A stretch of DNA of 64,000 bases from Rhizobium sp. ARZ01 (GTDB lineage Bacteria > Pseudomonadota > Alphaproteobacteria > Rhizobiales > Rhizobiaceae): assembly GCF_014851675.1 (NCBI RefSeq), contig NZ_JACVAE010000001.1, positions 2,108,001 to 2,172,000 on the forward strand, given 5' to 3'. The notes beneath the pieces were generated by a model that ran no database searches, was not told the DNA's origin, and was given only the letters and a program-made list of their open reading frames with translations. Both the position numbers and the translations under genes were made by a program. Position 1 is the first letter of the stretch; each line of letters begins with the position of its first letter. Positions 28,787-37,486 of this stretch are shown here, one piece after another.

Positions 28787-31233
28787 GCACGCAGTCTTTC
28801 ATTGTTGGGATCGTAAAGTGGACCGTCCGGCTGGACGGTGGCCTTGTAGCGGTCGCCGTAGATCTCGACCTCTATTTCGGTGCCCGGCTCGGCGAGATCG
28901 GCGCGCAGCATCCCGAGCGCGATAGATTTCCCGGTGCGGTAGCCCCAGTTGCCGGAGGTGGTCTCGCCGACCACCTTGCCGCCGTGCCAGAGCGTCGACA
29001 TGTAGGGCGCGTCGCAGTCGCCGGCCTCGACGGTGAGCAGCACGAAGCGCTTGGAAACACCCTGCTGCTTCTCGCGCTCCAGCGCCGCCTTGCCCTTGAA
29101 GGCCGCCTTGCCCCAGTCGACGAAGCGTTCGAGGCCGCCCTGCAGGATCGTGTAGTCGGTCGAAAGGTCGCCCTTCCAGGCGCGATAGCCCTTCTCGATG
29201 CGCAGGCTGTCGAGCGCCTCCATGCCGAACGGCTTCAGCCCGTGCGCCTGGCCGGCCGCCCAGACGGCATCGAAGATCGCCGCGGTGTCCTCGACCTTGG
29301 TGTGTATCTCCCAGCCGAGCTCGCCGGCGAAGGAGACGCGCACCAGCTGGCACCAGCGGCCGGCGATCTGGCAACTCTGGTGCGTCAGCCAGCCCTTGGA
29401 AAGGTCGGCGTCGGACACCTCGGCGAGGATCGCCCGGGAATTGGGACCGGACAGGATCTGGCAAGAAAAATTCTCGGTGACGTCGTCGATCGTGAAGGCG
29501 GCATCATCAGGCAGGTGCTTGTTCAGCCACTCGAAATCGTGCCATTGCGCCGTCGCCGCGGTGATCAGGAAGAAGAAGTCCTCGTCCAGCATCATCACCG
29601 ACATCTCGGTGACGATCCGGCCCTTGTCGTCGGCGAAATAGGCAAGACCGATGCGTCCCGGCTTCGGCAGCTTTCCGGTGGTGAGCGACGACAGCCACGC
29701 CGTCACCCCCTCGCCCTTCACCCGGAAGCGCGAGAAGCCGGGAAGATCGAGGATGCCGGCGGCCTCGTGCACGGCGCGGCATTCCTCCTCGATGCGCGGC
29801 CGCCACGGGCCTTCGCGGTTCCAGGTCTGCGTCGCCTGTTCGGACGTGTCGTCGCCGGGCTTGGCGTACCAGTTGGCCCGTTCCCAGCCGTTATACGGCT
29901 TGAATTGCGCGCCGAGCGCCTTGATGCGGTCATGGATCGGCGAAAGCTTGCGGTTGCGGCCGGCCGGCCAGGCGTGCTTCGGGAAATGCATCGCATATTC
30001 GTGGCCGTAGATCTCCATGCCCTTGGCGATGCAGTAGTCCTGGTCGGCGGCGAAGCTGGTATAGCGGCGCGGATCGCAGGACCACATGTCCCACTCCGTC
30101 TCGCCCTCGGTAATCCATTCGGCAAGCACCTTGCCGGCGCCGCCGGCCTGGCAGATGCCGAAGGTGAAGACGCAGGCCTCGAACGCGTTCGGCACGCCCG
30201 GCATCGGCCCGAGCAGCGGATTGCCGTCCGGTGCATAAGGGATCGGCCCATTGATCACGCGCGACAGCCCGGCGGTGCCGAGGATCGGCACGCGTTCGCA
30301 GGCATCGTTCAGGTACCATTCCAGCCGCTCCAGGTCGTCCGGGTAGAGCTGGAAGGAGAAATCGTCCGGCATCGGATCGTCCGGCGTCGTCCAATGCGCC
30401 TTGCAGTTCCTCTCGTACGGCCCGAGGTTCATGCCGTTCTTTTCCTGGCGCAGGTAGTACGAGCTGTCGACGTCGCGCAGCAGCGGCAGCTTGTGGCCGA
30501 CCTCCTTCGACCAGGCGGCGAGTTCCGGGATTTCCTCGAAGAGGACGTACTGGTGGCTCATCACCATCATCGGCACGTCGCGGCCGAACCATTTGCCGAC
30601 CTCGCGGGCGTAGTAACCGGCGGCGTTGACGACGTATTCGCAGCGGATTTCGCCCTGCGGCGTCGAGATCACCCACTCCTCGTTCTCCCGCCTTGCGCCC
30701 GTCGCCGGACAGAAACGGAAGATTCTCGCGCCCATGTCGCGCGCGCCCTTCGCCAGCGCCTGCGTCAACTGCGCCGGATCGATGTCGCCGTCATTGGGGT
30801 CGTAGAGCGCGCCGGTCAGATCGTGCGCCTCGACGAAAGGATAGCGCGACCTGATCTGGTCGGGCGTCAGGATATCGAGGTCCATGCCCTGGTAACGTCC
30901 CATGCCGACAACGCGCTTGAACTCCTGCAGGCGCTCCTTGGAATGTCCGAGGCGGATCGAGCCGGTCACGTGGTAGTTCATGGGATAGTCGACCAGCGCA
31001 CCAAGCTCGCGGTAGAGCGAGGCCGAGTAGCGCTGCATGTTCATGATCGACCAGGAGGAGGAGAAGGTCGGCACGTTGCCGGCCGCGTGCCAGGTCGAGC
31101 CGGCCGTCAGCTCGTTCTTCTCCAGAAGCACACAGTCCGTCCATCCGGCCCTGGCCAGATGATAGAGTGCGGACGCGCCGACGGCACCCCCTCCGATGAT
31201 GACGACACGGGTATGGCTTGGCAGTCCGGACAT
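28783..31233 (-). CDS. Dimethylglycine/sarcosine dehydrogenase-like flavoprotein 1 (DAO-GcvT fusion)
   Basis: An 816-residue paralogue of the next gene with the same two-domain plan: VVIIGGGAVGASALYHLARA, then GSTWHAAGN with the predicted FAD-linked His, and a C-terminal GcvT-type folate domain (GILDLPGFSRFRVKGEGV, GELGWEIHT). The two proteins are clearly diverged, so they probably take different N-methyl substrates or successive steps. It is the first gene of the four-gene operon. AAGGGGAG precedes the ATG at 31233, and the divergent LysR gene with its palindrome lies 75-130 bases upstream. In vitro mammalian homologues reduce ETF; no ETF genes are present here. Confidence 0.9.
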   Translation of the reverse strand: MSGLPSHTRVVIIGGGAVGASALYHLARAGWTDCVLLEKNELTAGSTWHAAGNVPTFSSSWSIMNMQRYSASLYRELGALVDYPMNYHVTGSIRLGHSKERLQEFKRVVGMGRYQGMDLDILTPDQIRSRYPFVEAHDLTGALYDPNDGDIDPAQLTQALAKGARDMGARIFRFCPATGARRENEEWVISTPQGEIRCEYVVNAAGYYAREVGKWFGRDVPMMVMSHQYVLFEEIPELAAWSKEVGHKLPLLRDVDSSYYLRQEKNGMNLGPYERNCKAHWTTPDDPMPDDFSFQLYPDDLERLEWYLNDACERVPILGTAGLSRVINGPIPYAPDGNPLLGPMPGVPNAFEACVFTFGICQAGGAGKVLAEWITEGETEWDMWSCDPRRYTSFAADQDYCIAKGMEIYGHEYAMHFPKHAWPAGRNRKLSPIHDRIKALGAQFKPYNGWERANWYAKPGDDTSEQATQTWNREGPWRPRIEEECRAVHEAAGILDLPGFSRFRVKGEGVTAWLSSLTTGKLPKPGRIGLAYFADDKGRIVTEMSVMMLDEDFFFLITAATAQWHDFEWLNKHLPDDAAFTIDDVTENFSCQILSGPNSRAILAEVSDADLSKGWLTHQSCQIAGRWCQLVRVSFAGELGWEIHTKVEDTAAIFDAVWAAGQAHGLKPFGMEALDSLRIEKGYRAWKGDLSTDYTILQGGLERFVDWGKAAFKGKAALEREKQQGVSKRFVLLTVEAGDCDAPYMSTLWHGGKVVGETTSGNWGYRTGKSIALGMLRADLAEPGTEIEVEIYGDRYKATVQPDGPLYDPNNERLRA

Positions 31234-31307
31234 TCTCGCTCCCCTTCTTTGACCCGGATTTTTGGCAACCAAAGCGCCGGGCGGCAAGCGGACGGAATTC
31301 GCTTTAT

Positions 31308-31326
31308 TAATCGACACTATCGATTA
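31308..31326. promoter_or_regulatory. Perfect palindrome, candidate LysR box
   Basis: TAATCGA (31308-31314), spacer CACTA, TCGATTA (31320-31326): a perfect 7-bp dyad that contains the LysR T-N11-A pattern. It lies 37 bases upstream of the LysR start and 75 bases upstream of the divergent flavoprotein start. Confidence 0.7.
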
Positions 31327-31362
31327 CACTTTCGGCAAACATTGAGAAAATACGGCGCATTC

Positions 31363-32211
31363 ATGCAAATTGTCCTGATTGAGACATTCCTGGATCTCAT
31401 GGAAACCCGTAACTTCAACCGTACGGCGGAGCGGCTGAACATCACGCAATCGACGGTCACCCACCGCATCAACGCGCTGGAGGCGCTGTTCGCGCGAAAG
31501 CTGTTCGCGCGCAACAAAGGCGGCACGCAGCCGACGGCCGCCGGCCTGCGCTTCGTCGACCATGCAAAGGCCCTGCAACATCAATGGCATGAGGCGACGC
31601 GAGCCGTAGAGACGGCCGGCGCCTACGAGCGTTCCATGCGCATCGGCCTGCAGCACGACCTTGCCGCCCACTATGCCGGCGACTGGCTGGCGGCGGTGCG
31701 TAAGGAACTGCCGGCCACCTCGATCTATCTGGAGGTCGACTACTCCAACCAGATGAACCGCGACCTCGGTGCCGGCGACCTCGACCTCGCCATCCTCTTT
31801 ACGCCGCATTACCTGCCGGACCTCCACTACGAGCACATCGGCGAGGTGCATTACGAGATGGTGAGCAACAGGGCGAAGCGGATCGAGGACGTCCGGCCGG
31901 AGGACTATATCCAGGCCGTCTATTCCCCCGCGTTCGACCGTTTGCACCGGCAGGCATACCAGCACCTTTCCACAGCGCCGATCGCCAGCGGCGAAACGAC
32001 CGCAATTATCGCCCTCATGACCAAGCTCGGCGGTTCCGCATTTGTGATGGAGCCGGACGCGCGGCGACTGTTGCGCACCGGTGCGGTCAACCGTGTATCG
32101 GGGACAGATCCAATCTCCCAATCAGTCTATGCCGCAGTCAACGTACGCACCCGCCATGCCCATCAGCACCGGCGCATCATCGGACTGATGCAGATGCTTC
32201 TGAACGGCTGA
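31363..32211 (+). CDS. LysR-family regulator of the demethylation operon
   Basis: A 282-residue LysR protein with the helix-turn-helix at residues 1-60 (IETFLDLMETRNFNRTAERL and NITQSTVTHRINALEALF) and a short effector domain (MRIGLQHDLAAHYAGDWLAA, GDLDLAILFTP). It is divergent from the flavoprotein/ICL/MttB operon, with a perfect palindrome between them, so it is the likely regulator of those four genes and of itself. No clear ribosome site is seen before the ATG at 31363. The inducer is presumably the methylated amine or a breakdown product. Confidence 0.92.
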   Translation: MQIVLIETFLDLMETRNFNRTAERLNITQSTVTHRINALEALFARKLFARNKGGTQPTAAGLRFVDHAKALQHQWHEATRAVETAGAYERSMRIGLQHDLAAHYAGDWLAAVRKELPATSIYLEVDYSNQMNRDLGAGDLDLAILFTPHYLPDLHYEHIGEVHYEMVSNRAKRIEDVRPEDYIQAVYSPAFDRLHRQAYQHLSTAPIASGETTAIIALMTKLGGSAFVMEPDARRLLRTGAVNRVSGTDPISQSVYAAVNVRTRHAHQHRRIIGLMQMLLNG

Positions 32212-32349
32212 AGCTCGCATCCCCCGTTCCAGAGGCCGCGTTCGCAATGCCGCATTTGCCATGGCGCGGCTTCGGGCGCATGATCCGCCATCTGCCGGTT
32301 GCGGCGCTTGACATAGCCGCATCCAGAGGGTTCGTGAGGCGTATGTCGA

Positions 32350-35300
32350 ATGAACTGCACCGCCTGCGGTTTCGAGGTTGAGAGCGGCTTCGCCTTCTGT
32401 CCGAAGTGCGGAACGCCGCAGCCGAGAGCTTGTGGCTCATGCGGCTATTTCTGCCCGCCCGACTTCGCCTTCTGCCCAAAATGCGGAGCCGGCCTGACAG
32501 GATCCGCCGGTTCAACGACACGAAAACAAATCCCGACAGACCAGGGCTCTGGTCGTCCGCAGCCGGCTTCGGTCGCGTTCACCAAGCTATCGCCTGAACC
32601 TCGTCCCGAAGCGGAAGCAGACCGGCGCATCGTCACCGTACTTTTCGCCGATCTCTGCGGCTACACGACGCTCGGCGAGCGCATCGACCCAGAGATGCTG
32701 CTGGCACTGCAAAACGAGATCTTCGAGGAGCTCAGCGCGACCGTTGCCACCCATGGAGGCTACGTCGACAAGTTCATCGGCGACGCGCTGCTGGCGCTTT
32801 TCGGAGCACCTGTGGCCCACGAGAAGGATCCCGAGCGCGCCCTTTGCGCGGCCCTCGACATGCAACAGCGAATGGCAAGGATCGAAGAGCACTGGCGAGC
32901 CAGCCTAGGCCAACCGCTGACCATCCACATCGGTGTGAATACCGGCCCTGTCGTCACGGGCACGGTCGGCGCAGGCGGCAGTAAATCCTACTCCGTTACC
33001 GGGGATACGGTGAACACCGCACAGCGTCTGCAAGCAATGGCGGGGTCCGGTGAGATACTGGTTGGAGCCCTCACCCGCCGGCTGACACAGCACGCCTTCT
33101 CCTTTGCGTCCCTAGGCACTATGCCGCTCCGCGGCAAAGCCGGGGAAACGCCGGTATACAGGCTCGAGGCACCGGTCGCCGCGCCGCCAACGGCGCGTGG
33201 GCTCGACGCCTTTGGAATCGAGATACCGATGATCGGCCGCGACGGCGAAATGGCGAGCCTGTTGCGGTGCCTCGATGCCATTCGTGAGGGCGCCACCCAG
33301 CTGGTCCGTGTCGTGGGTGATGCCGGGATCGGAAAGACACGCCTCGTCGAAGCATTCCTCGACCGCGTTCGGGCGGATCCGGACCTCGCCGGCATCACGA
33401 TCCGTGAGACGGCCTGCTCCTCGCTGGGAGAGCCGTCCTACGGCACGCTTGCAGCCATGTTGCGGTGTGCCTACCAGATCGACAGCATGGACAGTCTGGA
33501 GCGTTCCCGCTCCCTGTTGCGCTCGGGGCTGACAAATCTGGGCTTGACTGAGGACACAATCGAACGGCTGGAACCCTTCTTCGTGTTCGTCCTCGGTTTC
33601 GGCGATCCAGACAGCGCACTCAAACATTTGGAACCGGACCAGCTGCGCCGCCAGATCTTTCACGCGGTTCGTACCCTGTTCGATCGCCGCATGGAACAGT
33701 CGCCCCTGCTTCTAGTGATCGAAGATCTTCATTGGGCCGATGGCGTCTCCCTCGAAGCACTCCGCTTCATCATGGACCGGATGGAACGCCGCCGGCTAAT
33801 GCTGCTTGTCACCCACAGGCCAGGCTTCGAGACGGAAATGCTGAGTTCCGCGCGCGCCAGCCAGACGACGCTACGCCTGGATCTGCTGTCGGATGGGGAC
33901 GCAGAGGCGATACTATCCCGCACGTTCGGTCCAAACGTGCTCCCCGCCGGCCTTCAGGACACCATTATTGCGCGCGCCGAAGGCAACCCATTTTTCCTGG
34001 AGGAGATCCTGCGCACATTGATCGAGACCGGTGCGCTTCGACATGAGGGAGATCACTGGGAGGCGTCCTCGGGTGCCGCGGACGCTGAAACGCCCCTCGG
34101 CATCCAGGCCATGATGCTCGCGCGCATCGATCGACTGCCGCAGGATGCGCGGCGACTCGCCCAGGTTGCATCCGTCATTGGCCATCGCTTTGACAGTACC
34201 CTGTTGAAAGCCCTGCCGTTGGGTGTCGTGGACATCGATGACAGTCTTTTGCGCCTCTGCGAGGCTGACATCATCGAGGAACTGGCGGACATGCGCACGC
34301 AAGCGCCGCGATACGCCTTTCGCCAAAAACTTCTTCACGAAGTCGTCTACGACAATCTGCTGTTGCGCCGCCGCACGGAACTGCACGGTGCGGTCGGCGA
34401 AGCACTCGAACACCGATACGGAAACACGCCGGAGCATCTCGAACAGTTGATCGAACTCGGTCACCATTTCGCTGCTTCGTCCGACAAGGCCAGAGGCGCC
34501 CGATACCTGACAACGGCAGGAGATCTGGCGCGCAAGGCCTACGCCAATGAGGACGCGTTGCGCCTCTACGCCCGCGCGCTTTCCGCCGCCGAAGCAGCGG
34601 GTGGCGATGCCTGGCGTGCTCCCAGCGAGAGATACGCGGATCTGGGTTACCTGACAGGGCACGTTGAAGAAGCACGCAACCGTTATGACGGTCTCTATGG
34701 GGCCTACAGGGATGCGGATGACATCTCCGGCGCTGCGCGCATCCTGCGAAAGCTGGGTCAGCTTGCCTTCGATTCCGGGGATCGGGACAGGGCGACGGCC
34801 TGCTTCACCCAAGCTGCCGCGCTGCTGGAAGGCATCGATGCGCCGATCGAACTCGCCCACCTGATGCAGCGGCAGGGTCATCTGGCCTTCCGCACCGGCG
34901 ACTGGGAGACGGCGGTGCGGTGGGCCGAGCGTGCGCTGGAATGCGCAAACCATCTTCCGACAGGGACAGATGCCGCAGGCAAGGCGCAGATCGCCCTCGC
35001 CGTCGCCCGGGCATTCAACACCAAGGGCGTGGCGCTGGCACGGCTGCATCGGACCGGCGAAGCCGTCCAGATGGTGGAACGCAGCGTGGAGGTCGCGCTT
35101 GCGGCAAATCACCTGAACACCGCCTGTCGCGGCTACACCAATCTGGGTGTGCTTTACACGACGATCGACCCGGCTCTTGCAATCGATGTCTGCAAGCGGG
35201 GCTACGAGATGGCAAAGCGGATCGGCGATCTCGGGCAACAGGCCCGCCTGCTGACAAATCTCGCCGTTGCCTACTGCACCTTCACCGACAGGTGCATGCA

Positions 35301-35634
35301 GGAAGGGCTGCCGGCGGTGGAGGAAGCAATTACAATCGACCGGGCGCTCGGCCAGCGCGACCACCTGCCGGTCCCTCTGCTTGTGCTCGGACAGATCCGG
35401 CAATGCCATGGCGCGTCGAAGGCGGCGCGCGAAAATTACCTCGAAGCGCTCGAGCTCGTTCGCGACAGCGCGGAGGCACAATTGCTCTTTCCGTGCTATG
35501 ATGGCCTAGCAACGCTGTGCCTCGACCTGAATGAACTGGACGAGGCAGAGCGATACTTCGAACTGGCGCAGGGGGTCTGCGCCAAACACGGTCTCGACCC
35601 CGAAGCGCTCATAGTCCTGCCGTTTCTCGACTAG
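32350..35634 (+). CDS. Class III nucleotide cyclase with zinc ribbons, AAA ATPase and TPR domains
   Basis: A 1094-residue signalling protein. Residues 1-50 hold two C-x2-C...C-x2-C zinc ribbons (Cys3/6/17/20 and Cys28/31/42/45). Residues about 95-270 are a class III cyclase domain that looks active: metal-binding FADLCGYT and KFIGDALLALFG, and the transition-state GDTVNTAQRL. A P-loop ATPase follows (VVGDAGIGKTRLVEAF, Walker B LLLVIEDLHWAD), and residues about 650-1090 are TPR-like helical repeats (GNTPEHLEQLIELGHHFAAS and onward). The order matches adenylate cyclase/AAA/TPR proteins common in rhizobia, whose signals are mostly unknown. The substrate may be ATP or GTP. A peroxiredoxin-like gene follows after 16 bases. 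Confidence 0.9.
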   Translation: MNCTACGFEVESGFAFCPKCGTPQPRACGSCGYFCPPDFAFCPKCGAGLTGSAGSTTRKQIPTDQGSGRPQPASVAFTKLSPEPRPEAEADRRIVTVLFADLCGYTTLGERIDPEMLLALQNEIFEELSATVATHGGYVDKFIGDALLALFGAPVAHEKDPERALCAALDMQQRMARIEEHWRASLGQPLTIHIGVNTGPVVTGTVGAGGSKSYSVTGDTVNTAQRLQAMAGSGEILVGALTRRLTQHAFSFASLGTMPLRGKAGETPVYRLEAPVAAPPTARGLDAFGIEIPMIGRDGEMASLLRCLDAIREGATQLVRVVGDAGIGKTRLVEAFLDRVRADPDLAGITIRETACSSLGEPSYGTLAAMLRCAYQIDSMDSLERSRSLLRSGLTNLGLTEDTIERLEPFFVFVLGFGDPDSALKHLEPDQLRRQIFHAVRTLFDRRMEQSPLLLVIEDLHWADGVSLEALRFIMDRMERRRLMLLVTHRPGFETEMLSSARASQTTLRLDLLSDGDAEAILSRTFGPNVLPAGLQDTIIARAEGNPFFLEEILRTLIETGALRHEGDHWEASSGAADAETPLGIQAMMLARIDRLPQDARRLAQVASVIGHRFDSTLLKALPLGVVDIDDSLLRLCEADIIEELADMRTQAPRYAFRQKLLHEVVYDNLLLRRRTELHGAVGEALEHRYGNTPEHLEQLIELGHHFAASSDKARGARYLTTAGDLARKAYANEDALRLYARALSAAEAAGGDAWRAPSERYADLGYLTGHVEEARNRYDGLYGAYRDADDISGAARILRKLGQLAFDSGDRDRATACFTQAAALLEGIDAPIELAHLMQRQGHLAFRTGDWETAVRWAERALECANHLPTGTDAAGKAQIALAVARAFNTKGVALARLHRTGEAVQMVERSVEVALAANHLNTACRGYTNLGVLYTTIDPALAIDVCKRGYEMAKRIGDLGQQARLLTNLAVAYCTFTDRCMQEGLPAVEEAITIDRALGQRDHLPVPLLVLGQIRQCHGASKAARENYLEALELVRDSAEAQLLFPCYDGLATLCLDLNELDEAERYFELAQGVCAKHGLDPEALIVLPFLD

Positions 35635-35650
35635 CCTGAGGAGCAACCCA

Positions 35651-36331
35651 ATGGCAGAGCATGCAATGGAACGACCGCTGCAACCGGGAGATCGCGCCCC
35701 GAACGTCGTGCTCGATGCGATCAACCACGGCGGCAAGGTGGCAATCGACGACTTTCGCGGCCAAACGCCCGTCCTGGTCGGCCTCTATCGAGGGCTGCAA
35801 TGCCCCTTCTGTCGCCGCCATATCGCAGCGTCTGCCCTGCTTTCCTCGGCGTTGCGCGAAAAGGGCATCGACAGCCTCACGGTCGTCAACACTCCGATCG
35901 AGCGGGCACGCCTCTATTTCCGATATCACCCCATGCCAGGGATCATCACCGCCTCGGATCCGGAGAACATCGCGCACCGGGCGTTTGGCTTGCCGAATCT
36001 CCAGTTCACCGAGAACGACGACGACTGGCCATACAAGGTCTCCATGCCGACGGTGATGGCGATGCGCATCGACATGCCCGGGGAATTGCCCGAACCGATG
36101 GGCTGCCTGGACGCCGCGGCCTTCCTGAACAACAAGGACGGCTACGAGATGACGCCGGCCGACCAGCAGACGGATGAAAAATATGGCGGCCAACTTGTCG
36201 GCGAATTTCTGCTCGACCGCGACGGTATCGTGCGCTGGTCGTTCACCGAGGCCGAGGGCGGCGGCAGCAACATGTTTGCGATCCCCAAGGCGGATGAGGT
36301 GATGTCGGTCGCCTCTCGGCTTGCCCATTGA
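35651..36331 (+). CDS. Peroxiredoxin/thioredoxin-fold protein (AhpC/TSA-like)
   Basis: A 226-residue thioredoxin-fold protein with a C-x-x-C active site, Cys51 and Cys54 in GLQCPFCRRH, following the AhpC/TSA opening LQPGDRAPNVVLDAINHGG and DFRGQTPVLVGLYRG. The C-terminal half has GEFLLDRDGIVRWSF, the usual peroxiredoxin strand. No signal peptide. GAGGAG precedes the ATG. It probably reduces peroxide or protein disulfides; whether it is a true peroxidase cannot be decided. The 16-bp gap to the cyclase gene suggests cotranscription. Confidence 0.82.
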   Translation: MAEHAMERPLQPGDRAPNVVLDAINHGGKVAIDDFRGQTPVLVGLYRGLQCPFCRRHIAASALLSSALREKGIDSLTVVNTPIERARLYFRYHPMPGIITASDPENIAHRAFGLPNLQFTENDDDWPYKVSMPTVMAMRIDMPGELPEPMGCLDAAAFLNNKDGYEMTPADQQTDEKYGGQLVGEFLLDRDGIVRWSFTEAEGGGSNMFAIPKADEVMSVASRLAH

Positions 36332-36367
36332 CGTTACGTCACCGGGAAATCAACAACTAAGAGCCCG

Positions 36368-36405
36368 GCGGCAAGGTTGCGACGACACCGTCCTTGCCGC
36401 TGTTT
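36368..36405 (+). terminator. Hairpin terminator after the peroxiredoxin-like gene
   Basis: GCGGCAAGG (36368-36376) pairs exactly with CCTTGCCGC (36392-36400) around a 15-base loop, followed by TGTTT. The loop is long, so strength is uncertain. Confidence 0.55.
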
Positions 36406-36427
36406 GACGCCTTTCATCTCGCGATCT

Positions 36428-36481
36428 TAAACCAAATGGTTGACAATCCTCGCGCGTCGCGATACTAAACCATATGGTTGA
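36428..36481 (+). promoter_or_regulatory. ArsR promoter with two embedded operator copies
   Basis: TAAACCAAATGGTTGA (36428-36443) and TAAACCATATGGTTGA (36466-36481) differ at one base; their cores are near and perfect palindromes (AACCATATGGTT). A -35 TTGACA (36440-36445) overlaps the first copy, and a -10 TACTAA (36463-36468) 17 bases later touches the second. The predicted transcript start is at about 36474-36475, at the ATG itself. Confidence 0.7.
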
Positions 36482-36857
36482 ATTATCAATTGACGCTTTG
36501 AACGCCGTATTTCATGCCCTGGCCGATCCCACCCGGCGGGCGATCCTGGACGAGTTGCGGCAGGGAGAACGCAACGTCGGCGAGCTTGCCGCGCCTTTCG
36601 ATATGTCGCTGGCAGCGGCGTCGAAGCACATAAGGGTACTGGAGAATGCAGGGCTTGTGCGGCGCGAGGTTCGCGGACGCACACATGTCTGCCGGCTGGA
36701 TGCAGCGCCGATGCACGCTGGCATGGAATGGATACGCCACTACGAGCAGTTCTGGCAGGATAGGCTCGGCACACTCGCCGCCCTGCTCGAGGCGGAAGAC
36801 CGGGCGACCGCCCCTCAAACCGGAACGCAACTGGAGAACAAGGAAGACGAGCGATGA
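36474..36857 (+). CDS. ArsR-family transcriptional repressor
   Basis: A 127-residue ArsR/SmtB winged-helix protein: FHALADPTRRAILDELRQGE, then the recognition region FDMSLAAASKHIRVLENAGLV and the wing RREVRGRTHVCRL. No metal-binding Cys pair is seen, so it is of the non-metal kind usually paired with AHSA1 proteins. The ATG lies inside the second operator copy, and the predicted transcript begins at or one base after it, so translation may be leaderless. The stop overlaps the AHSA1 gene by four bases. It should repress itself and its partner. Confidence 0.9.
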   Translation: MVELSIDALNAVFHALADPTRRAILDELRQGERNVGELAAPFDMSLAAASKHIRVLENAGLVRREVRGRTHVCRLDAAPMHAGMEWIRHYEQFWQDRLGTLAALLEAEDRATAPQTGTQLENKEDER

Positions 36858-37414
36858 AAGCGTCCGAATTGCCGGCAGAAGACTATGGCACTGCAATCGC
36901 ACGCGAGAGCGTGCGGATAACACGCCTCCTGCCCGGCCCGATCGAGCGCGTCTGGTCCTACCTCACGCAAGAGGACAAGCGACGCCAGTGGATGGCTGCC
37001 GGCGCGATCGAACTTGCTCCCGGCGGTACTGTCCGTCATGTCTTCGACAACTCCCGCCTGACGGAAAGGGACGACAGGCCGCCACCGAAATATGCCGGTT
37101 ATGCCGGCGAGGTGACGAGCGTCGGCCATGTGATCGCCTGCGAAGCTCCCACACTCCTCTCCTATAGCTGGAACGAGGAAAGCGGCACTCCCTCTGAAGT
37201 TCGCTTCGACCTGGAACCTCAGGGCGACAAAGTGCTGCTCACCGTTACCCACAGCCGGATCTCGTCGCGCGGTGCGATGATGAGCTTCTCCGCCGGCTGG
37301 CACACCCATCTCGACATTCTGCGCGATCGGCTGGAAGGGCGGGAGCCGCCTGTCTTCTGGCCGAAGCACACGCGGCTGGAAGCCGAATACGAACAGCGCA
37401 TACCGGACTTCTGA
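36854..37414 (+). CDS. AHSA1/SRPBCC-domain protein paired with ArsR
   Basis: A 186-residue AHSA1-type protein: ITRLLPGPIERVWSYLTQED, RRQWMAAGAIELAPGG, YAGEVTSVGHVIACEAPTLL and the C-terminal FSAGWHTHLDILRDRLEG. It starts within the stop of the ArsR gene (ATGA), so the two are coupled. ArsR-AHSA1 pairs are common in rhizobia, but their ligand is not known. The SDR gene follows after 72 bases with its own strong ribosome site. Confidence 0.88.
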   Translation: MKASELPAEDYGTAIARESVRITRLLPGPIERVWSYLTQEDKRRQWMAAGAIELAPGGTVRHVFDNSRLTERDDRPPPKYAGYAGEVTSVGHVIACEAPTLLSYSWNEESGTPSEVRFDLEPQGDKVLLTVTHSRISSRGAMMSFSAGWHTHLDILRDRLEGREPPVFWPKHTRLEAEYEQRIPDF

Positions 37415-37486
37415 CGTCCTGGGGCCTCGCCCCGATACCCACGCAAATTGCCGACCCGCAATCACCGTCGAACTACGGAGGATATC

